Positions 32,852-44,099 of a stretch of 64,000 bases of DNA are shown piece after piece. The DNA lies in NCBI RefSeq assembly GCF_022605725.1, contig NC_065554.1, positions 19,735,100 to 19,799,099 of the forward strand. The letters are read 5' to 3'. Numbering within the stretch: position 1 is the stretch's first letter; each line of letters begins with the position of its first letter. Below the pieces are notes generated by a model. It worked only from the letters and a program-made list of their open reading frames with translations, ran no database searches and was not told where the DNA came from. The translations under genes and the position numbers were made by a program. This DNA comes from Anthonomus grandis grandis. Lineage: Eukaryota; Arthropoda; Insecta; Coleoptera; Curculionidae.

Positions 32852-32910
32852 CTGTTAAAATTAATAGATATTTTTGAGACCGAGACTTTGTGTAGTTCCC
32901 TTTAGATTAT

Positions 32911-34340
32911 TGAATCTAGGTCTCTTTGAGAAAACGGACGTCTTCTTTCAATTTGACAATAGATAAATGGTCAATAGAAGCCTTTCTACAGTCCAAAGTA
33001 TCTCCGATCGCTACAAACACAACAATCCCGGTTTGACGAAAATCCTAAAATATCCTCTTCAAAATTGATTATGATAGAAAACGGTTTTAATAAATAATTG
33101 CTAGCAGCACGACCAAGTAGTGAGGAAATGAATAATTAAGCTAATAAACAAACAATTTAATTTTAAAATCAGTTTTAGAAGGTGATTTTGTTCATGAAAT
33201 TAATTTGCTTTAATTTTGTTGCCTATAAAAAACATTTCTGCTTCAAATAAGCAACAGGAACTTTTTTTGGAGTTTTTGTATGCTAGTGGACCAAGGGTAT
33301 TACCAATTTAGCCAAGGTAAGGTAAAATGGTTCAAAATATGTATTTGGTTAAGTGTATTATACGAGTTTCATTTTAACTGACTGTAAATAATTTTCAAAA
33401 GCAGTTACAAAATAGTAAATAATTAAACTTTACCATACATCCTTTTTTTAAACTAAAATTAGGAATAAAACAATATAGCAATATGCATGAAAAAGTAACA
33501 AAAAAATATTGTGCCTCAATTTGCTGTTGTGCTTAAAGCGCTTAAATAATAAATTCTTATAAATATAAAATGCATTAAATCTATTGAGTTTGAGTAAATA
33601 TCTAAGCCGCATTCGCAGAAATCTCTCAGCCTTTCGACCGAAATTATTTAGGTATAAGCATTTCAGCGCAAACATAATAAAAAATAATCTATACTATTAA
33701 GGTTTGATTGTATGTGTGTGTGTGTGTATGCAATTGCGGTTTTATCAGTTTAACCAGTAACGAAAATAGCAGTAAACCCATTTGAAGCTTGATGCATATT
33801 GTAAAATAAGAATCCTCTTTGGTAAATTCGATCAGAAACGGCGAAAAAAACTTTAATAAATTCTTATTAATAAATTGACGGACGAAAACCGAGAAGGAGC
33901 TGCCATATAATCAAATTGAATTCGTCTAGATTGTTATTTTCCGGTAGGCGATGCGGTTCGTATATACGTACGAATGCATTCAGTTTGGCTGTCTCGAATA
34001 ATATTTTGGAGATAATTGTTTAGAAATGTAAATTTTTAAGAATATATAGCCATGTAATACATATGACGGATTATTTACGTCAATTTACATTTTGACAGGG
34101 TCTCATAGTTCTTATATTCCCGATATCTTTTAAAATATCTGCTTGAAAGTTAAAATACATTTTATTCTCATACGTAAATTTTGTTTTAATTTATTAGAAT
34201 TTTTTTCAAGCTGTAAGAAAAATTGGGGATATGGTACCCTATGTAGCTTTGTCTGAAAAAAATTAAGTCTTGAAACAAAATAACAACATTTAACACCTAA
34301 TATTATCATATACGTAAGTACGTACATACGTACATACGTA
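32911..34340. other. Intergenic or intronic; microsatellite and possible Helitron 5' end
   Basis: No coding signal is present. A (GT)n tract lies at about 33713-33728. Directly upstream, TCTATACTATTAAGGTTTG at 33690 resembles the start of insect Helitrons, but no 3' hairpin plus CTRR end was found. A repeat of TACG/TACA (ACGTACATACGT) occurs at 34311-34352. Confidence 0.4.
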
Positions 34341-34672
34341 CATCATATACGTCTTAAGGATTAAAATCAGGATAACGGGGCAAACCCTGCAACAGGGGTA
34401 ATTATTTAAAAAAATATGTTTTAATTATATTCTAAGACTTCTTGGTTGTATCTAAGGCAAATAAGCTAAGAAAACTAAAAAAAACATAATTTTGACTTAT
34501 TTAAATTTAATTCCGATTTATAGAAATTCTAACTTGGTCAATAAGTCATTTTCACATCAAGTTTAATAACTTCTATCGTAAAAATAAAGGAGCTAAGCAT
34601 TTTCATTTTTTTTTTTCAATTTTATATGCCTATATAAAATGGGTTTCCATTGAAAAAAGCTTCTTAATTATA

Positions 34673-36762
34673 CTCTATTTCAGAAGTGTGTAGAGCAATA
34701 AAACCTCATTAGGTATGCAAAAGTGGTACCTGGTGATCCACCAATATTTTATGCCACTACCTTAGTTGGGTATTAGTTTCAATGTAAAATTCTTTCTTTT
34801 CGTTGATTGCAGGTAGTGCCACCCGGTTTTGGGTCAATTTATGAGTTTTGCCCATTGTTACCCACTGATAAACATTGAAAACGGTTCGCCAAAGGCGTGC
34901 AACTGGGACTTGTTTTTTACCTTATAATTAATGTACTTAAATGCTAATTTATTTTAGAAAGTTACTTTTGTTTAAATGGAATAATATATTTTTTTCACAA
35001 ATTTATTGAACATAATATGTAGAGTAAAAAAGTTGAAAATGTCACTTTTGGATCTGGCACTTTTTGAACAGTGTATAACAATTTTAAATTATAATAGATT
35101 GTAGTCTTCTTCGTCATCTGACGAACTGTCATCACCTCTTGACATTATAATTAAAGGATCGACTGTCTGATCGATGAGGTTGTCAAGATCCCACATTTTG
35201 TCCTCTTGCTTAATTACATGCTGGACTGCTTTTCGCCAATTCTCTGATGTCGCTTCCGTAATGGCTTGATCAAACAGTAGCTTAACATCTTTCATTTTAA
35301 AAGTCGTGTTTTGTCTTGCTACAAATCCTTTTACCTGCGCCCATATCAGTTCTATAGGATTTAGTTCGCAATGATATGGCGGTAAGCGCAGTACAGTTAT
35401 ATTATATTTTTCGGCTATATCTTCCACGGCGTATTTCATGAAACGAGTTTTGTGTAAGTTTGCCAGCAGTTCTTTTTTTATCAAATTTGCTTCAAACGCA
35501 ATACCTTTTGCAGTCAGCCAATCGATAATTTCTTGCTTTCTCCAACTTGAAGTTGGCGTCTTCTCTATTCGCCGTGAATGATAGCTTGCGTTATCCATAA
35601 CCACCACCGAATTAGCCGGAAGAAATTTTATCATTTCACCAAAATAGCCCTCGAAAACGTCTGAGTTCATGTCTTCATGGTAATCTCCTGTGCGAGTCGA
35701 CTCAAAGGTTAGCAGACCTTCTTTTAAAAATCCCTCTTCGCTTCCAATATGTGTGATTATAAGTCTTTTTCCTTTTCCCGAAGGTACTTTAATACCCGTA
35801 GACAGGCCTTCTATGAAAGCTTGGCGAGCACTGGTTATATTTTTGTCTTGCCACATTTTTTGGACTATATAACCTTCGTTAATCCACGTCTCATCAAGAT
35901 AAAAAACTTTCTTTTGCTCCATGCGGTACTGCTTGATACTTCTCAAGTATTGTCGTCTCCAACAAACAATTTCGTCTCTCTCCAGTAAAAGTGCTTTGCG
36001 GTTATGCTTTGCCCAGGCAAAATCCATATTTTTTAAAGTTTTCAATAAAAGTTTTCTACTTATCAACGGAATACTGTCATCTCGGCCAAGCTCCATTAAA
36101 ATTTTGTCTAGGGTGGGTATTTCCTTTTTAAAATAAAAAGAGTGAACTTTTCTTCGATTTATACTTTTAGCATTTTCATCAAGGACTTTTGTAGGTCGTC
36201 CTGGCTTTTGCTTGGCAGATTCCACTTGACCTGCTACTTTTCTTTCCCGCAACAATTTGAAAATGGTGGACTTTCCAATTCCACTCATTCGAGAACATTT
36301 TTCAACAATTTCTTGCACAGTGAAACTAGGGTAATCGTGTTTTGTGCAATCGTGTACATTTAAAATAATAACTTTTTCACGCAGCGATAGTGGAGAATTT
36401 TTAGTACATCTTTTCGTTGGACTGAATACCTCCATTTTTTAAATATTGGGATAATAATATTGTGATTACACTACAGCGTAGCAGTGACTACTAACGTTTA
36501 AAATATGATTTAAAAGTATTTATAGTCTGTATATATTACCTGACCCATTTTTGCATGTTACAAAGCGTTAAAAGATAGGTACCTATACAAAAGGATTAAA
36601 AGTATTTATTTAGTATTTAATCTCTTTCAAAATAAAGGCATTTAATCCGTGAAAATTAAATTCATAAATATTATAAGTACCTGCGCCTATGAACTACCAC
36701 GAAATGTAGCCAAACAGAACGGAATTCCCCAGTTTATTGCTCTATACACTTCTGAAATAGAG
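34673..36762 (-). mobile_element. Complete long-spacer IS630/Tc1-type transposon
   Basis: The inverted ends CTCTATTTCAGAAGTGTGTA (34673) and CTCTATTTCAGAAGTGTATA (36762, reverse strand), extending to about 32 bp with one mismatch, are flanked by TA on both sides (34671-34672 and 36763-36764). The 2090 bp element contains a single uninterrupted transposase gene on the minus strand and little else. The array sequence on either side joins cleanly when the element is removed. Intact ends, intact target site and an intact gene are the features of a recent, possibly active copy. Confidence 0.93.
35089..36435 (-). CDS. IS630/Tc1-mariner-type transposase with long D-E spacer (448 aa, intact)
   Basis: A DNA transposase with an N-terminal helix-turn-helix (LREKVIILNVHD; SGIGKSTIFKLLRERK, residues 18-66), a GRPTK AT-hook-like motif at 79-83, and a DDE_3 catalytic core: D181 (YLDETW), D281 (VMDNASYHSRR) and E362 (LPPYHCELNPIELIW). 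Eighty residues separate the second D and E, against 34 in Tc1. The insert contains SSWRKQEIIDWL and is shared with the pseudogene at 6859-8166, so this is a distinct lineage, close in spacing to the described DD82E/Sailor group. The C-terminus is acidic (DDSSSDDEEDYNLL). There are no stops, and the start is the only ATG before the conserved helix-turn-helix. It lies 326 bp inside the right inverted repeat. Confidence 0.93.
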   Translation of the reverse strand: MEVFSPTKRCTKNSPLSLREKVIILNVHDCTKHDYPSFTVQEIVEKCSRMSGIGKSTIFKLLRERKVAGQVESAKQKPGRPTKVLDENAKSINRRKVHSFYFKKEIPTLDKILMELGRDDSIPLISRKLLLKTLKNMDFAWAKHNRKALLLERDEIVCWRRQYLRSIKQYRMEQKKVFYLDETWINEGYIVQKMWQDKNITSARQAFIEGLSTGIKVPSGKGKRLIITHIGSEEGFLKEGLLTFESTRTGDYHEDMNSDVFEGYFGEMIKFLPANSVVVMDNASYHSRRIEKTPTSSWRKQEIIDWLTAKGIAFEANLIKKELLANLHKTRFMKYAVEDIAEKYNITVLRLPPYHCELNPIELIWAQVKGFVARQNTTFKMKDVKLLFDQAITEATSENWRKAVQHVIKQEDKMWDLDNLIDQTVDPLIIMSRGDDSSSDDEEDYNLL

Positions 36763-39420
36763 TATAGATACTAAACATATTTTTTACATTTCTACTTCCA
36801 AATTTAGTTAAAACTTTGAAAATTAAAACCGTGAACCTTAACGAAACTTTTGAAAATTCAACGCTAAATATTTAAAACTTAATATCTTGAGAAACTAAAA
36901 TTTAATTTTTAAAGTAAAAAATATTTTCAGATACATAGAATCATTTAGGTCTTAGGAATTAAGATCAGGAAAACGGGGTGGCCAGTAAATAGGCACATCT
37001 TGTATATATATCCTACACTCCCGAGAAAAGTAAGAGTGATTATTAAAAAAAAAATGTTATATAGGTAGATGTTAAATTTTGGTTTTATTCTTAGACTTTT
37101 TTTGATATTTTATTTTTTATAGTTAAAATTTATTCTCATTTAATCACGAAAATAAAGATTTTTTTTTAAACCACACAGTGACGAATTAATTAAAATAAAT
37201 ATAAAAAAAGAATATTATACGAGAGACGATATTTTTACAAAATAAATGATCAGGTTACATTTCATTAAATTTAATTTTCTTTTAAAGATCTATTTTTTCA
37301 ATAGACACATTGAATTAAAATACGAAAATTATATTCAATTCAATAAACATCCAAAATGATTTTTTTTATATTGTTAATTTTCCAATATGTTTATATACAT
37401 ACTTATTTCTTTTTAGTTTCACATGTCAGATTTTGCAATAAAATTATAGAACTCGCACCAACAAGAACAATACTTACTTTAAAAAAAATAACTAAAATTT
37501 CAAATGAGGCAAATAGAGTAAAACATACTCCAAAAATTGTATTTTGATTTATTTAAATTAAGATATATTATTTTGAAAGTCATTTTCAACAAACTTAAAA
37601 TATAATTTCCTTTAAATTTGAATCTTCGAAAAAATCAACGCTACTAAAAAGCTTTGAAGATCTTAAATGAAATATAAAAATTTATTTATTTTTCTTAAAT
37701 ATATTAAAATCCCTATTTTTATGATATTTTAAAATTTATTAAAAGAAAAATTCTTCAAGAGTGTAAGTTTTAAATTTCAAAAGTCATTAAAACTTCGTAA
37801 AAATGTATTTTTAATATTCTTGAATAAGACTAATGTACATATTTTTATAAAAGTATTTTTATCAATAAAATAACCAAACTTGAACAATTTTGATTTATCC
37901 CTTGATTCTTAAGATCTTTTAAATAAAAAAAACACTACAATAAAAAGAAAAAATAATATCAATAAAAAAACAATCATTTTAAAAAATTAACGCAAATAAA
38001 CTGAAAAACTTATTCCAAAAATGATATTTCGATTTGTATAAATTTAAAAATTCTATTTTGAAAGCTATTTTCAACATCTTTGATTTTAATTTTCTATTTT
38101 TATAATTAAAAAAAAAATGGAAAAAATCATGCTAAATGTTAAATCAACTTTTTAAGTTTTTTTTTATAAAATATTAAATGTATTTTATTTAAATAAATTA
38201 AAATCACGGTTTAAAATTTTCAAAATTATTAAAGATAAAAATCTCCAATAGTGCGAATTTTAAAAGTAATTGAATCGATTTTTCCCATCTATCACACAAA
38301 ACTGGAGTGGTAAAATTTAAATCTTAATTTCCAAAATATCATAAGCTTAACCATCTGAAAGGGACATAATTAATCTGAATTTACTAAAATATTTTAAAAC
38401 ATAAACATCAATTTTAATTTTTTTTTCCAAAAAGAGTTTCAAAAAATCTAAAACAATTATTTCAGGAATAAAATAGGAATACTTTCTTAATTCCAAAATA
38501 CAAACTTATTTACATCTATAACATTGAAACCTTTTGATACTATACATCAATAGTGAAGATTGCAAAAACTTTACTTTTATTGATTAGAAAAACACTCCTG
38601 AAATCGAAAAATACGTAAGTTTACGTTTAATTTAAGGGAAAACAAAAACGTTTTTTCAATAAGACATCAAAGACAACAAAAATTAACTAAAATCTCTAAA
38701 TTGGAATAAACATATCCAAAAATTACAAAAATAAATTCTCTATGTTAATAATTCAAAAAAAAAATAGTTTTATTATAAAAACAATCCTTTATTTGACACT
38801 AGACATATTTTTTATACTCTAACGAAAAAATAGGTTTCTTTTTATAAATGTATTTAAATTTTTATTAATTAAATTTTTTTTAAATAATTTAAAATCACGA
38901 CATTGAAATTTTAAAATTAAAAAAAAATATTTAGTAGTGCAAGTGTTTAAAGAAATTGAATAGATTTTTTCCAATTTACCACAAAAGTGTTAAAATCTGG
39001 AAGACTATTAAAGCTTAAATTCAAAAAACATCCTGGAATTTGAAAAGGGTTTTTTGAAAATTCCAAAAAAAATTTAATTAACACAATATCGTAAATTTTA
39101 CTAGAAAGGTCATAATTAATCTGAATTTACTAAAATATTTTAAAACATAAACATCGATTTTTTACAATATTTCTTAAGATTGAAAAATCTAAAATAATTA
39201 TTCTAGGATTTAAAAAAAAAATTTTAATCCCTTGAAAAACTTATAAAAGTGAAATTTTTTAACACTATGCAATATTGAAGATTTCAAAAATGTCATTTCA
39301 TAAAATTAACTTTTATTGATTGGAGAATAAACTTTGAAAATTAAAAAAAAATTAAAAAATTTTTCGCAAAAATTGGTAACGCGATAAGACATGTATGTTA
39401 ACTAACCCGAATTTATTAAA

Positions 39421-40400
39421 GTATTTTAAAAACATATCGACAAATAAGAAATTTTAGGTTTAATTCAATAAAAACAAAAACGAATATATTTTTGCAAATA
39501 TTTCCTGGAACATTAAAAATATATGGAAATTAATTAAAATAACGTCAGATTTGTTTAATATTGTATATTTTTTATACTCTTAAATATTAAAGGTTTCAAG
39601 AAATTTGAATTTAAATATAATCAGAAAAAATATTGGGGTTAAAAGGCGCCATATTTCCCTTTCTTTAGTACAATTCTTCCTTTTTTCACTAACTTTTTAT
39701 TAATAAATTTACATGGAATGTGTTCTTTGATAAGAGTAAAATGTGTTTCAAATTTCAAACAAATATCGGATTTGCATATCGCTCAGGAAAAGTCGTCCCA
39801 ATACAATATTTCACCTTCTTCAGTATAAACTCCCCAAAAAGCATTGTGGAAACCCCATCTTTCTAGGATTAAAAATAATTGTTACTATATGGAACATGCC
39901 CAAGGTTAATACAAAAGCTCATGCTTGAAAATCTTAAGCAAACCGCATTCCAAATTTAAATGTTCGCCTCATATTATTAATAATTTACGAGCGTATTTCG
40001 TAAACAAGCCGAGCCAAAAACATAAATTTCGTAAAATAAAAATTTTCCTAAGTAACAAGTCTTTGTCCGAGAACACCTGACCGCGAAATATATATTTGCG
40101 GTTTAAAAAACAAAACTGTCTGCTGGTCAACAAAATAACCGGGATCGTCAAGGGGTAAAATGTATGAACCGAATATGTTTTTCCGTGGATATTAGTGATG
40201 TTTATGTGGTTTTTGCTTGGTCGAAGTCCATCGTTTCTGGCCTCGTTGCAGTGGGTTTGAAATCCCAAAAACCCAAGTGCAATTAGGCTATTTTTAGAGG
40301 CACTTTAATTAGACCGAAGCCTGGGTACCTGGATAAAAGCTTTTACAGTGGCGGACAGAAAAAAACCTAAAAAAAAATATTACTTTTATACCATATTAAA
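39421..40400. other. More complex island between arrays, no gene recognised
   Basis: Base composition is less extreme between 39640 and 40340 (for example GGTCAACAAAATAACCGGGA near 40125). A 99-codon minus-strand frame at 39969-40268 has no recognisable motif and no splice or start context, so it is not called. Confidence 0.35.
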
Positions 40401-43400
40401 AAATAACATGTTCCAGTGTGGTAGAAATGATGTACGGAAATTTACAATAGCTTTTAGAAAAATTAATTTAATTTAAAATTTAAGCTTTTTTGAAACATAA
40501 TGCAATCGAGAGTAAACGAAATTAAACAAAATATTTAAATTTCTTACGAATTGACTATGAAATTGTTTCAAAAAAAACTTATTTGTCTCTATTATTTCCA
40601 GTGATAAATTAAAAAATGTTAAGATCCATCCAATCCTAAGATCTTAAAATCTGTGAAAATTTATATTTTGCAATTGCGGTAAAAAATATAGAAAAATATA
40701 TAAAGTTTTCCATTCGGAAACTCTCCAGAATTTAAACACTAAATACATATAACCAATAACAATTAACCTGGGTTATGAGAATTTTAATTGTGTTTCTTAC
40801 AAAAAGTTAATTATATCTCATTAAACAAATAGGGTTGTAAAAAACCTCATGTTAAAGTACTTACTCAAATTGTTTTTCGTATTTAAATAAATAATTTGCT
40901 TAAAATTATATATATGGTTTGCTTATAAGCAAATTTATATTCTATACCCGGTGTGTGACATATCAAAGTTAAAAAAAAAAAAAAGATGATGAATAAAAGA
41001 TGGTTAAAGATGAATTAAACTATCAAATCGAATGATGTGGAAATTACGAAACTATACAAGAAATTCTTGTACTTATTTTTTTATATTGATGAAAAAAATA
41101 TATAATTTTCTTCTAAATTCTCCAAATTTTATACAAATAAACAAAGACATGTTATTTTTAATTTTTACAAATCCAAAAAAAAATTAAAGAGTATTAAGAT
41201 TTTCATTTGGAAAACTAGACATATTTCCTATAGTTCAAATTTAAAACATTCATTTATAAGGTACTAGTATATCTGAAGAATATCGTAAAAAAGATTCTAG
41301 TCCATCAAAAAAAAATACAAAAAACATCGTTCAAAGTTTATCAATTCAAATACTAAAACTTAAACCCAATCGCCAGCAGTGAAAATATTCGATATTCCAC
41401 ATTATTGAAATTTTAATTTATAAAAATAAACATGTATAGCAGCCGAATTTCAAAATCGAAAAAAAAAATTTAATCTTGATCCCGAAGATTTGTAGTTTTA
41501 TACTGTGATTTATAATTAGACATCCTAAAGTTTGGAACTGTCAAATCGAATAATGTGGAAATGGTTCAGGATTTTTTGTAGTTTTTTTTTGAAAATGTTG
41601 CAATAGAAAAATCCACTAAAATATCGAAATTTCATATAAATAAACGGGAAAAAAATACTTGTGTTACAGAAGGACTCAAGGGGTAACCATTTCTGAAAAT
41701 TAATTTATCTAATTTGTAATTCAGGAAAATAATAATCATACTTTTTAGATTTTTTTCTAAAAAACACTCATAAACTTGACAATTTTTTTTAGAAAAAAAG
41801 TTAAAATCCCGGAAAAAAAATGTGGAGAATATTAAGAAACCCCTTCGGAAACCGCTCCTTAATATAAAAACTAAACAGGTGCTTTATAGTTTAACTTCCA
41901 AATTTAATAAACATTAAGAAATAAAAACTAAAATTTCCAAAAATTTCAATATTTTCAGAACTTAACAATTTTCAAAAAAAAAACAAACTAGTTGTTCAAG
42001 ATGTAACAAATCAAAACCTTTAAAAGCTTAAAATTATTCGAGATTACTAACAAGAAAATATCTGTAAATATAAATAACAATTTTAAAAGCAATTACGAAT
42101 AGAAGAAATCTATAAATCTATAAATCTTGAAATTTCGTATTAATAAACACTAAAAAAATTCTCAATATTTTAATTGGCTGATCTTTAACATTTAATTAAA
42201 AAATGAAACCTAAACTTGCATTACCGTTACATATAGAAAAAATCTAGAAAAACTTTATTTTTAACTTTCTTTTGAAAAACACTTGTAAATTGACAAATCT
42301 TTTATACATCGTTACAACTTCGAAATTTATTTAAAACGTAAAAACTGTGAAATTTCAAGAACTTTTTCAAACATCCGCAAATACCAAAGTTTGTAAACTT
42401 GAGCTGACTCAGTTTTGGATTGTCAACGCTTGAAAACTCTCCATACTTTAACATGTGTTTTATAGTTTAACTTCCGAATGTATTAAATATTTAAATTCTT
42501 TTAAAAGTTACACAAAAAACAAAAACTTTTTACTCATTTTTTCAACAAAATTCAAATGATCGTAACTCCTATTAAGCGTAAGCTGTTGGTTCTATTAAAA
42601 AAAAAAAGATTATCAGGGAGAGAGAGAGATAATTGCTTACAAAGCTCAAGAACTTTATATATCATACTGACGAGTATGCTAACTAGAAAACTGTTGCGGT
42701 TAAAATAGAGATAAATAATAAAAAATAGTTTTCAGAAAAAAAATCAAATAGTTATTTTTTCTTGTTTTTAAATTGTTTAAGGCAACTTTCATAATGTGAT
42801 TGCAAAAACTGAATTTGCTCATTTATAAATCCGTAACTCCAAGACAAAATCGGCTGACGTGCAGCAAAGTTTAAATGGTCGTAAATCCTAAACTGCTCGT
42901 TCTATAAAAAAAATAAAATAAAAGGTTGTTTAAAATATTACTGAAGAACTCTGGTTATCATACTGATGACTATATGCAAAGCATGTCGTGATTTTTGTGT
43001 TGATAAAGAAGCAAAATTTATTTTTGGAAACACTACAAACATTGCAGGAATGTTTTTATAATTTTCACATAAACATAAGAATATCCACAGCTTTAGGGTT
43101 TTCCTGTATCTTTACCTGGCATTTATTTAAAGTTATTTTTGTAAATTCAACATTCTTCAAATCTTTAATATTTTAAAATAATAAACGTTTCCAGAAATGT
43201 AAAGTTTTAATAAATTTAAACGAATTTAAAGTTTTTAAAGTGGGCTCAAAGTTTGAAAATATTCTTGAACTTCATGGTTTCTATTCGATTTTAGTAAGTT
43301 ACGATGGTGTTTGGAAATTTTGGTTTTAATCGTATTTGATTAAGTTTGCGTTTGCTTAGTTTTATATTGTGAAAGATTGAAAACTCTCCACAATTTGGAA

Positions 43401-43990
43401 ATTAGATATATTTTTTATAGTTTAACTTCAAAATTTAGATAACATGTGATTCATTTTGAGTTCCACAAAAACCAATTTCCATAACTTAACACATGAAAAA
43501 TTGTTTAAACACTCTAAATTCACTAAAGCTTTAAGAACTCTTGAGCTTTAAAAAATGTAATAGAATTGTACAAAATTTAACAAACCTCAAATTTTTTTGG
43601 CAGAGAAACCTTTTGATATTCAAGATTACTGAACAAATTTAATTTTTTACAAATAAATCTTTTACAGCCGAGTTTGATAATCAAGAAAAAAAAATGATCC
43701 TGCAGCCTTTGACAGTTTTAAATATTGTGATTTATAATTAGAAATAAACACAAAATATTAAATCGAATGATGAAAATATTCCAGGACTTTTTTTTTAATT
43801 TTTGATTTTTTCTATATGTAAGTAAAAATAAAAGAAATCAACTAAACTCAAATTTAGGTACTATTTAAGAAAATATAAATACTTAATGTTCCAACTGCAT
43901 GATATCTGAAAATTTTGTACTATTCAAAAAAGAATTGGAAATTATTACTAATTTTGTTTATTTAAAAACTGTGAAAATTTGAAGAACTAT
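40400..43990. repeat. Degenerate tandem array marked by GAAAACTCTCCA
   Basis: A composite landmark, GGAAACTCTCCA-AATTTAAA-ACTAAACATATTTTTTATAG-TTTAACTTCCAAATTTA, recurs wholly or in part near 40722, 41205, 41850, 42432 and 43379, with an outlier at 36770. Spacing is 0.5-0.95 kb. Two units of the 340 bp family are embedded in inverted orientation at 42540-43010. No gene is seen. Confidence 0.65.
42540..43010 (-). repeat. Inverted units of the 340 bp repeat family
   Basis: AAATGATCGTAACTCCTA...CTGTTGGTTCTATTAAAAA (42548), TTTGCTCATTTATAAATCCG (42817) and GAACTCTGGTTATCATACTG (42948) are reverse complements of landmarks in the array at 44100-45700. The two clusters face each other across about 1.3 kb. 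Confidence 0.75.
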
Positions 43991-44099
43991 TTCAACGATC
44001 GCAAATACCGAAACTTTTTCACAAACCAAAAATTCAAAATTGATCAAACTTGACTTAAGATATATTAAACGATCAGATATATCTAAAGATAAGACATAT

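Larger units (their letters stand above)
31597..32910 (+). mobile_element. Penelope-like element, 5'-truncated, with inverted terminal repeats
   Basis: The 217-222 bp ends at 31597-31818 and 32694-32910 are inverted copies of each other (ATAATCTAAAGGGAACTACA at the outer left, matched at the right). They enclose a GIY-YIG endonuclease coding region but no reverse transcriptase. Each end contains a hammerhead ribozyme motif. Penelope-like elements are known for GIY-YIG endonucleases, hammerhead-bearing terminal repeats and copies in which the repeats are inverted or partially tandem. All three traits are visible here. A further fragment of the same end lies at 18728-18850. Confidence 0.88.
34352..39420. 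repeat. AT-rich degenerate tandem array, about 0.5 kb units (interrupted by a transposon)
   Basis: Landmarks recur at multiples of about 0.5 kb once the 2.09 kb transposon at 34673-36762 is removed. GTCTTA.GGATTAA.ATCAGG with AACGGGG occurs at 34352 and 36950 (506 bp net). TTTTGAAAGTCATTTTCAAC occurs at 37571, and near-copies at 34538 and 38055 (spacing about 480 and 2 x 470). A 40 bp run containing ATCTGAATTTACTAAAATA occurs at 38370 and 39115. Poly-A/T content is extreme, and short open frames in it are not genes. Confidence 0.75.

Noticed and set aside
39969..40268. 99-codon minus-strand open frame in a less AT-rich island
   Set aside because: No recognisable motif, no homologous look and no splice or start context. 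It lies between degenerate arrays and is most likely a chance frame.
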